NCBI GenBank assembly: GCA_031282225.1
Contig: JAITEC010000201.1
Coordinates: forward strand, 1-5,903
Direction: 5' to 3'
DNA from: Oscillospiraceae bacterium
GTDB lineage: Bacteria; Bacillota; Clostridia; Oscillospirales; Oscillospiraceae
DNA length: 5,903 nucleotides
Below the pieces are notes generated by a model, which had not been told where the DNA came from, ran no database searches, and saw nothing but the letters and a program-made list of their open reading frames with translations. A program made the position numbers and the translations under genes. Shown here piece by piece: positions 1 to 5,903 of the stretch (position 1 is the first letter of the stretch; each line of letters starts with the position of its first letter).

Positions 1-6
1 AATTTC

Positions 7-39
7 GCATTTTCCGGGGATTCAGTCCCCGGAAAATGC
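7..39. repeat. Perfect 14-bp inverted repeat (hairpin)
   Basis: Positions 7-20 (GCATTTTCCGGGGA) are exactly reverse-complementary to 26-39, with a 5-nt loop TTCAG at 21-25. The perfect 14-bp stem would be very stable as RNA or as extruded DNA. Neither flank has the T tract of an intrinsic terminator: it is followed by TCTCTGCG on the + strand and by GAAATT on the - strand. It could be a degenerate terminator of a gene lying left of the window, or one arm of a dispersed palindromic intergenic repeat. The structure is certain from sequence; the role is not. Confidence 0.7.
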
Positions 40-80
40 TCTCTGCGAGCGTCACAACGCGAGAACTAAGCCTTCGTATC

Positions 81-111
81 TCGTTTGTTACGGCGCAGCC
101 GTGACAAACGA
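81..111. repeat. Second inverted repeat, 14-bp stem with 3-nt loop
   Basis: Positions 81-94 (TCGTTTGTTACGGC) pair with 98-111 (GCCGTGACAAACGA) around the loop GCA. The only imperfection is T89 facing G103, a wobble in RNA. No T tract follows (AAATGATCC). It lies upstream of the proposed promoter, so it would not be in the ATPase transcript unless a promoter further left reads through. Its left half can also pair with 50-64. It may be part of an intergenic repeat family or the 3' end of an upstream transcript. Confidence 0.65.
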
Positions 112-133
112 AATGATCCGTTGAAAATTCCTC

Positions 134-163
134 TTGCATTTGTGCTTCACTGTAATATATAAT
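134..163 (+). promoter_or_regulatory. Probable sigma-70/sigma-A promoter of the ATPase operon
   Basis: A perfect -10 hexamer TATAAT lies at 158-163, inside an AT-rich island (about 121-180) that stands out from the GC-rich surroundings. The best -35 match is TTGCAT at 134-139, with an 18-bp spacer. It matches the consensus poorly beyond TTG. The TTGAAA at 121-126 is a better hexamer but is too far from this -10. The start site would be near 170, giving a leader of about 95 nt before the first gene. The leader is strongly GC-rich between about 183 and 250. No operator site was recognised. Confidence 0.55.
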
Positions 164-241
164 AACCCCTGTCAATTTATCGCTTCGCGGCGGCGCGCGC
201 AGACGGGCGGGCCGGGCGGCTGCCGGAGCGGAACACTGGCC

Positions 242-253
242 GGGGGGAAGGTG
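242..253 (+). promoter_or_regulatory. Ribosome binding site deciding the start of the first gene
   Basis: The purine-rich GGGGGGAAGGTG sits 12 nt before the ATG at 266. That is a little far, but this ATG is the only in-frame start that is both downstream of the promoter and preceded by such a motif. An in-frame GTG at 251 lies inside the motif itself and is therefore unlikely. Confidence 0.45.
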
Positions 254-265
254 CATAATTTCGGT

Positions 266-580
266 ATGTCTTTAGAAGCCATAAAGAGTATCGGCGAGGC
301 CGAGGAGCGTGCGCGGAAGGCTAAGCTCGAAGCGCAGCAGAGAGCCGAAAAGGCGGCTGACGATGCCCGGAGGGCGGGCAACGACGCCATTGAGGCGGCA
401 ATAGCGAGGGCAGAAACCGAGGTGGCGGCGCTCAAGCGCGCGGCTGACGCGAAAGCAGCGGAGGACGCCAAGGAACTTGTGTCGTCCACCGCCAACAAGC
501 GGGCGAATATCCGTGCGCGCGCTGAGGGGCGCCTGGACGTGGTGGCGGGCGTCATCGTCGAGCGGATCGTGAGCGTCTGA
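266..580 (+). CDS. ntpF: V-type ATPase peripheral-stalk coiled-coil subunit (G/H-like)
   Basis: This 104-residue protein is almost entirely helical and very rich in Ala, Glu, Arg and Lys. Charged and Ala heptads run from about residue 8 to 85 with no Pro or Trp, and a short hydrophobic tail follows (GVIVERIVSV). This is the pattern of the small A/V-ATPase stalk subunit (NtpF in E. hirae, AhaH or subunit H in archaea, G in eukaryotes), usually about 100-110 residues. In the family it forms a right-handed heterodimeric coiled coil with subunit E, tying the A3B3 head to subunit I at the cytoplasmic face. The reading frame stays open leftward to 134, but that extension crosses the proposed promoter and a Gly/Arg-rich stretch, so ATG 266 is preferred. 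Its TGA shares one base with the ATG of ntpI. Identification rests on composition, size and operon position rather than catalytic motifs. Other databases use the names atpH or ntpH. Confidence 0.8.
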   Translation: MSLEAIKSIGEAEERARKAKLEAQQRAEKAADDARRAGNDAIEAAIARAETEVAALKRAADAKAAEDAKELVSSTANKRANIRARAEGRLDVVAGVIVERIVSV

Positions 581-2520
581 TGGCTATAGTCAAGATGAAA
601 AAGCTGCGGCTCATAGTCATGCGCTCGCAGAGGGACGCCCTGATGCGCGACCTCAACTTGCTCGGCTGCGTTGAGGTCACCCAACCGGACGGCTCGCGAG
701 GGGAAGAAGAGCTGCCCGGTATGCCTGTCCGTGAGGAGGACGCCGGCGCCGAGTCGCGCCGCGCTCAAGGCGCAGCGCTCCGGCGGGCCATCGACGTGTT
801 GAACCGCTACGCGCCCGAAAAAACTCCCATGTTCGCCTCCATGCGCGAGATGAGCGCCGACGACTTCTTTGCGGGCAGGGACGAGGAGAGGCTATTTGCC
901 CTTGCCGCCGAAATAGACGAGGCGGACAGCAGGCTGCGCAGACTGGATGCCGAGGAGATCCGGCTGCTCGGCTACATTGAGTCCCTGTCGCCGTGGGAAA
1001 GCCACAAGCTGCCGCTCGACTGCGAGGGCACAAAGACGACGGGACTGCTGCTAGGCGCCGTGCCCGTCTCTACGGATCTCGAGGCGCTGGACGCGGCCAT
1101 GGCGGATGCCGCGCCGCTTTGCGAGGTGTTCCGCGTGTCGTCCGGCAGGGAGCAGCACTGCCTGTGCGCCATGTTCGCGCGGGATAGCCGGCAGGAAGTG
1201 GCCGACGTCCTGCGAAGCCGCGGGTTTGTGGCGGCGTCGCACAAGGGCGTGAACGCCACGGCGGCTCAGGCAATATCGAAAACGCGCGAGGAACTCGAGC
1301 AGCTCAGCGCCGAGCGGGAGGAACTGAGGGCAAAGATAATCGGCGCGTCCGTAGACAGGCAGGCGCTCCTATATATGCTCGACTTGACGCAGGCGCGCCA
1401 GGCGGAGGCAGAGGCCTCCGAGAAACTGATCGCCACGGAGCGCACGGCGACGCTGACGGGATGGATCCCCGCGGCGTCGGAAGGCGCCCTGCGGGACATG
1501 CTCTCGCAGTACGTGTGCGCGCTGGAACTGCGCGACCCGGAGGACGACGAGATGGCGGACGTGCCCGTGAGGCTGCACAACAACCCAGTGACGCGACCGC
1601 TGTCAATGGTAACGGAGATGTACTCGCTCCCGGCGTATAACGGCGTGGATCCTAACCCTCTCATGGCGCCGTTTTTTGTCCTGTTTTACGGGTTCATGAT
1701 GGCGGATATGGGTTATGGGCTCGTAATGGTACTGGCGGCGCTCATCGTAAAGCGCAAGAAACCGCGCGGCGGCATGCGTAATTTTTTCGACCTGCTCCTG
1801 CTGTGCGGTATATCCACATTTGTCATAGGCGCCTTGACGGGCGGATTCTTCGGAGACGCGCCCGCGCAAGTAGCCGGCATATTCGGGGCGACATTCACGC
1901 TCCCGTATACGCCTCTGTTCGACCCCGTCAAGGACACCACGGTCGTCCTGATAACGGCGCTGGCGTTCGGGGGCGTGCAGATTTTCACGGGAATGCTCAT
2001 TAGTTTTATCAAAACTACGAAGGACGGACACTTCTGGGACGCGCTCATGGATCAGGGCTCGTGGTGGCTAGTGTTCGGCGGAATAGCGCTCGGCGCCCTG
2101 GGCGTGACATGGTACGTCATGATAGCCGGATTCGTGGCGGTCGTATTGACGCAGGGGCGCTCGAAACCCACGATAATAGGTAAATTGACCAGCGGCCTCG
2201 GCAAGCTCTACGACATAACAGGTTATTTTGGGGACATACTCTCATATTCGAGGCTGATGGCGCTGATGCTCGCGGGCGGCGTTATCGCGCAGGTATTCAA
2301 CACAATAGGCGCACTGACGGGCAATATCGTGACATTCCTTATAATATTCATTATCGGGCACGCGCTTAATATGGGACTCAACCTGCTCGGTTGCTATGTG
2401 CACGACCTGCGCCTGCAGTGCTTGGAATTTTTTGGCAAATTCTACGAAGACGGCGGCAAGCCATTCAAGCCGCTGAGCATAAACGGCAAATACGTCAATA
2501 TCACGGGCAACAGGTTATAG
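580..2520 (+). CDS. ntpI: V-type ATPase membrane stator subunit I (a-subunit homologue)
   Basis: This 646-residue protein is close to the E. hirae and Thermus I subunits (about 650-665). Residues 1 to about 345 are the cytosolic arm. It opens with MAIVKMKKLRLIVMRSQRD, has a charged coiled coil at about 228-285, and carries the family TGWIP element at 293-297. The C-terminal half is membrane-embedded. Hydrophobic segments are at about 362-390 (with the hallmark DMGYG at 376-380), 403-425, 453-477, 494-510, 511-524, 552-575 and 583-606. Arg558 in SYSRLMAL corresponds to the essential stator arginine that separates the two ion half-channels against the K ring. Arg611 in HDLRLQCLEF matches the second conserved membrane arginine, and KFYEDGGKPFKPL near the end is typical of the family. 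The start overlaps the preceding stop by one base (TGATG), which implies translational coupling; no strong Shine-Dalgarno is visible. The gene appears intact. Confidence 0.96.
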   Translation: MAIVKMKKLRLIVMRSQRDALMRDLNLLGCVEVTQPDGSRGEEELPGMPVREEDAGAESRRAQGAALRRAIDVLNRYAPEKTPMFASMREMSADDFFAGRDEERLFALAAEIDEADSRLRRLDAEEIRLLGYIESLSPWESHKLPLDCEGTKTTGLLLGAVPVSTDLEALDAAMADAAPLCEVFRVSSGREQHCLCAMFARDSRQEVADVLRSRGFVAASHKGVNATAAQAISKTREELEQLSAEREELRAKIIGASVDRQALLYMLDLTQARQAEAEASEKLIATERTATLTGWIPAASEGALRDMLSQYVCALELRDPEDDEMADVPVRLHNNPVTRPLSMVTEMYSLPAYNGVDPNPLMAPFFVLFYGFMMADMGYGLVMVLAALIVKRKKPRGGMRNFFDLLLLCGISTFVIGALTGGFFGDAPAQVAGIFGATFTLPYTPLFDPVKDTTVVLITALAFGGVQIFTGMLISFIKTTKDGHFWDALMDQGSWWLVFGGIALGALGVTWYVMIAGFVAVVLTQGRSKPTIIGKLTSGLGKLYDITGYFGDILSYSRLMALMLAGGVIAQVFNTIGALTGNIVTFLIIFIIGHALNMGLNLLGCYVHDLRLQCLEFFGKFYEDGGKPFKPLSINGKYVNITGNRL

Positions 2521-2543
2521 CTTGATTATTATAAAGACTTTTT

Positions 2544-3671
<1,128 letters not shown>

Positions 3672-3710
3672 GCTTGGCCGAGGTGGCAATTCTGGGCTCG
3701 GCAATGTGAC

Positions 3711-3719
3711 AGGGGGGAA
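3711..3719 (+). promoter_or_regulatory. Ribosome binding site supporting a TTG start for ntpC
   Basis: The run AGGGGGGAA ends 4 nt before the in-frame TTG at 3724, with the last G 6 nt away. An overlapping ATG at 3719 opens a different frame that stops after seven codons. No comparable motif precedes the earlier in-frame TTG at 3664 or GTG at 3706. Confidence 0.6.
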
Positions 3720-3723
3720 TGGC

Positions 3724-4731
3724 TTGGCGAGGACCAAGATAAAGCAGAGAGATTTTATATATATGTCAGCCGTGCTGCGCTCGCGCGAGACGAGGCTGCT
3801 CTCGGGCGAGCGCATAAGCCGTATGCTCGACGCTGCGGAATACGACGACGCCGCAAAGCAGCTTGTCGACTGCGGCTACGCCGATATGTCCGGCATGAAC
3901 ACATACAAAATCGAGGACGCTCTGAACGCGCGCCGCGAGGCGGCGTTTGCGGAGATAGCGGGCAGCGGCGCGGGCTCCAGGCGCATTGTTGACGTATTCA
4001 GGCTGAAATATGATTACCACAATATAAAAGTACTCGTTAAGTCCATGGGCGCGAACGTGGACGCCTCGCGGCTGCTCTCCCGCTCTGGCAGGGTGCCGGC
4101 CGATACCGTTACGGAGGCGTTCATCAGCGGGGATCGCAGTTCGCTCCCCAGACCCATGGCGACCGTCATGGGTGCCGCCGTTGGCGTGCTCTCGCGCACG
4201 TCCAATCCCCAGCTAGCCGACATGGCCATAGACAAGGCATATTTTGCCGAGCTGCTCGCGCTCGCGCGCGAGGCGGGCGGGGACTTTATGGCAGGCTACG
4301 CGCGGCTTCTCATCGACAGCGCGAATTTGCGCGTCTACACGCGCGCCGCGCGCACGGGGCGCGACTCGGGATTCCTCGCGGAGGCGCTGCTCGACGGGGG
4401 CTGCGTGCCCGTCGCGGAGCTCGCGGGGCTGTTCCCGTCTTCCGACGGGCTGCCGTCCGTTTTCGCCGGCACGCCGCTCGCGGCGGCGGCCGTGTCCGCG
4501 CGCGGCGCGGCGGCGGGCGGCGGGCAGACAAGGTTCGAGCTCGAGTGCGACAACGCCGCGATGCGCTACTTCGACGGCGAGCGGTACGCAGCGTTCGGGC
4601 CCACGGTGGTCATGACATACCTGGCGGAGCTTGAATGGGAGATCTCCGCCGCCAGGATGATACTCACCGGCAAACTGTCCGGGATGGCACCGGATGTCAT
4701 ACGGGAAAGGCTGCGTGAGAGTTTTGTATAA
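3724..4731 (+). CDS. ntpC: V-type ATPase subunit C (d-subunit homologue; central-stalk funnel)
   Basis: From the TTG at 3724 this is 335 residues, the usual size for bacterial NtpC/AtpC and archaeal C. In the family it is an all-helical funnel of three similar domains that sits on the K ring and links it to the D-F shaft. The opening KQRDFIYMSAVLRSRETRLL matches the normal family N-terminus. Other recognisable blocks are VFRLKYDYHNIKVLVKS (about 94-110), DKAYFAELLAL, DSANLRVYTRAAR and the C-terminal YFDGERYAAFGP followed by a long amphipathic helix ending [11 protein letters not shown]. The frame stays open back to a TTG at 3664, which would give 355 residues, but that leader is Gly/Asn-rich, unlike the family, and lacks a ribosome binding site. 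Residues about 250-268 form an Ala/Gly-rich low-complexity loop coded by extremely GC-rich DNA. The 52-nt gap from ntpE is the longest in the operon. The end overlaps ntpG. Confidence 0.92.
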   Translation: MARTKIKQRDFIYMSAVLRSRETRLLSGERISRMLDAAEYDDAAKQLVDCGYADMSGMNTYKIEDALNARREAAFAEIAGSGAGSRRIVDVFRLKYDYHNIKVLVKSMGANVDASRLLSRSGRVPADTVTEAFISGDRSSLPRPMATVMGAAVGVLSRTSNPQLADMAIDKAYFAELLALAREAGGDFMAGYARLLIDSANLRVYTRAARTGRDSGFLAEALLDGGCVPVAELAGLFPSSDGLPSVFAGTPLAAAAVSARGAAAGGGQTRFELECDNAAMRYFDGERYAAFGPTVVMTYLAELEWEISAARMILTGKLSGMAPDVIRERLRESFV

Positions 4732-5038
4732 GATCGCAGTGCTGGGCGGGCTCGACACCGTCCTGGGTTTCAAGGCCTTAGGGCTAGACATCTACCCGGT
4801 CTCCGACAGCGACGAGGCGCGCTCGGCGTTCCGCAGGATCACGCAGCCCGATGAGAACTACGCCGTCGTGTACGTAGAGGAGCGCATATCTCAGGCGCTG
4901 TCCGCGGAGATCGCCAAGTACAGCGACAAGGTGACGCCCGCCATAATCCTCATCCCCGGCCGCGACGGCTCCCAGGGCCTCGGCCTCACGGCCCTCCACG
5001 ACGCCGTAAAGCGTGCCATAGGCGCAGATATACTGTGA
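4715..5038 (+). CDS. ntpG: V-type ATPase subunit F (central stalk)
   Basis: This protein of about 107 residues contains [19 protein letters not shown], the hallmark start of A/V-ATPase subunit F (NtpG in E. hirae, 103 residues). It has a small Rossmann-like alpha/beta fold: strand IAVLG, a helix after [11 protein letters not shown], a central strand YAVVYVEE, and a strand IILIPGRDG followed by a C-terminal helix ([14 protein letters not shown]). In the family it binds subunit D in the rotating central stalk and modulates catalysis. The start is uncertain. GTG 4715 follows GGGAAAGG (4703-4710) with 4-nt spacing. TTG 4724 matches the family N-terminus most closely (104 residues) and overlaps ntpC by 8 bp. 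ATG 4694 would give 114 residues with an atypical leader. All choices overlap the end of ntpC, so translation is probably coupled. Most databases name this gene subunit F (atpF or ntpF). Confidence 0.9.
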   Translation: MRVLYKIAVLGGLDTVLGFKALGLDIYPVSDSDEARSAFRRITQPDENYAVVYVEERISQALSAEIAKYSDKVTPAIILIPGRDGSQGLGLTALHDAVKRAIGADIL

Positions 5039-5053
5039 CTATACGCATTATAC

Positions 5054-5060
5054 GAAAGGA
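5054..5060 (+). promoter_or_regulatory. Shine-Dalgarno-like site of ntpA
   Basis: GAAAGGA lies 12 nt before ATG 5073, in the 34-nt spacer after ntpG. The spacing is longer than ideal. The spacer also holds a small direct repeat, TATACG at 5040-5045 and 5049-5054, with no evident role. Confidence 0.5.
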
Positions 5061-5072
5061 CTGGTACATTTA

Positions 5073-5903
5073 ATGAGCGGTAGAATCATAAAGGTCTCGG
5101 GGCCGCTTGTCGTGGCGGACGGGCTTGCCGACGCCAATATCTCGGACGTGGTTCGCGTGGGGCGCCAGAGGCTCATCGGTGAGATACTCACGATGACGGG
5201 CGACTCCGCGTCCATACAGGTCTACGAGGAGACGAGCGGCCTGGGGCCGGGTGCCGCAGTGGACACAACGGGTGTCCCGCTGTCAGTGGAACTTGGCCCC
5301 GGCCTGCTCGAGAACATATACGACGGCATCCAGCGACCCCTCACGGAGGTGCGCGAGAAGACGGGCGCGACAATAGCGCGCGGCGTGGACGTGCCGGCAC
5401 TCAATAGGGCTCGCGTGTGGGAGTTCGTTCCCTCCGTGGCTCCCGGCGCCGCCGTCGCCGGCGGGAGCGTGCTGGGCACGGTGGACGAGACAAACGCCGT
5501 AAAGCACAAGATAATGGTCCCGCCGGGCGTGTCCGGAACGGTCGTGTCCATAGAGGGCGGGCAATATACCGTCGAGCAGCCGATAGCGAAGATAAAGACG
5601 CCCTCCGGCGAGATCCGCGAGCTTACGATGATGCAAAAGTGGCCTGTGCGCATCAACCGCCCTTACGTTAAGAAATTCATGCCGTCCACGCCGCTGTGCT
5701 CGGGACAGAGGATAATAGACACGCTGTTCCCGCTGGCAAAGGGCGGCACCGCCGCCGTGCCGGGGCCGTTCGGGAGCGGGAAGACAGTCGTGCAGCACCA
5801 GCTGGCCAAGTGGTCAGACGTGGACATAGTGGTGTATATCGGCTGCGGGGAACGCGGCAACGAGATGACGGACGTGCTCATGGAGTTCCCGGAACTGAAG
5901 GAC
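5073..5903 (+). CDS. ntpA: V-type ATPase catalytic subunit A, N-terminal part (cut by window edge)
   Basis: The first 277 residues of a protein that is normally about 580-595 long are present; the frame is open to the last base. The N-terminal beta-barrel opens [20 protein letters not shown]. It is followed by the A-specific non-homologous region with [16 protein letters not shown] and [13 protein letters not shown] (about residues 100-155). The nucleotide-binding domain then begins: [29 protein letters not shown], and the Walker A loop GPFGSGKT at 231-238 with Lys237 and Thr238 as phosphate and Mg ligands. [10 protein letters not shown] supplies Glu260, equivalent to the catalytic glutamate of A subunits (E261 in E. 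hirae), and Arg261. Walker B and the C-terminal helical domain lie beyond the window. A hydrolyses or synthesises ATP at A-B interfaces, in alternation with the non-catalytic B. There is no intein at the P-loop. The SGKT spelling of the loop matches Thermus A; E. hirae has AGKT. Confidence 0.98.
   Translation, partial: MSGRIIKVSGPLVVADGLADANISDVVRVGRQRLIGEILTMTGDSASIQVYEETSGLGPGAAVDTTGVPLSVELGPGLLENIYDGIQRPLTEVREKTGATIARGVDVPALNRARVWEFVPSVAPGAAVAGGSVLGTVDETNAVKHKIMVPPGVSGTVVSIEGGQYTVEQPIAKIKTPSGEIRELTMMQKWPVRINRPYVKKFMPSTPLCSGQRIIDTLFPLAKGGTAAVPGPFGSGKTVVQHQLAKWSDVDIVVYIGCGERGNEMTDVLMEFPELKD

Noticed and set aside
7..111. CRISPR-like or terminator interpretation of the upstream hairpins
   Set aside because: There is no regularly spaced repeat series, and neither hairpin is followed by a T tract, so neither label is supported.
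134..265. Leftward 44-residue in-frame extension of the first gene from ATG 134
   Set aside because: It overlaps the TATAAT promoter, encodes a Gly/Arg-rich stretch unlike stalk subunits, and lacks a Shine-Dalgarno. ATG 266 gives the family size.
172..768. Long open frame on the minus strand (198 residues)
   Set aside because: It is antisense to ntpF and the start of ntpI, with Ala/Ser/Arg-rich shadow composition typical of GC-rich DNA. The sense frames are clearly real genes.
4213..4791. Minus-strand open frame of 192 residues opposite ntpC
   Set aside because: Its Arg/His/Pro-rich composition is what the complement of a GC-rich gene gives, and there is no family resemblance. The sense strand carries a recognised subunit.
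5763..5786. Possible intein insertion at the P-loop of subunit A
   Set aside because: Inteins occur at this site in some A/V-ATPases, but here [11 protein letters not shown] is continuous and there is no Cys or splice-domain sequence.
5283..5798. Minus-strand open frames opposite ntpA
   Set aside because: They are fully antisense to strongly conserved catalytic-subunit motifs, including the Walker A region. They are shadows of codon bias.

Overview
The window holds the 5' part of an operon for a rotary A/V-type ATPase, all on the + strand and running off the right edge. Gene order is peripheral-stalk G/H-like subunit, I, K, E, C, F, A. This matches the start of the Enterococcus hirae ntp operon (ntpF-I-K-E-C-G-A), so B and D probably follow beyond the edge. 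Gene symbols here use the E. hirae scheme: ntpF is the small stalk coiled coil, and ntpG is the subunit most annotations call V-type subunit F.

The organism looks like a GC-rich anaerobic Firmicute, plausibly a gut-associated member of the Clostridia. The reasons are the bacterial ntp-type gene order, a 16-kDa four-helix proteolipid rather than the single-hairpin Thermus type, a canonical AGGAGGA ribosome binding site, and a TATAAT promoter. GC is high, roughly 60% by eye. Assignment below phylum is inference. An odd trait is heavy use of the Ile codon ATA despite the high GC.

Layout: 1-133 is non-coding and holds two strong hairpins and an alternative pairing partner. 134-163 is a likely sigma-70-type promoter, followed by a GC-rich leader of about 95 nt. 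266-580 encodes the small stalk coiled coil, 580-2520 the membrane stator I, 2558-3049 the rotor-ring proteolipid K, 3042-3671 the stalk subunit E, about 3724-4731 the funnel subunit C, about 4715-5038 the central-stalk subunit F, and 5073-5903 the first 277 residues of the catalytic subunit A. Genes are very tightly packed. Three junctions overlap, and the largest gap, 52 nt, precedes C.

Together the proteins build the complex. A (with B off-window) hydrolyses or makes ATP. D and F form the central shaft and C couples it to the K ring. I supplies the ion half-channels and stator arginine. E and the small coiled coil form the peripheral stalks. The K ion-site residues match those of the Na+-binding E. 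hirae ring, so Na+ coupling is the better guess.

I found no mobile element, CRISPR array, tRNA or rRNA, intein or unfamiliar gene. This is an ordinary bioenergetic operon. The points most worth a second look are the structured region upstream of the promoter, the inferred Na+ specificity and the ATA codon preference.
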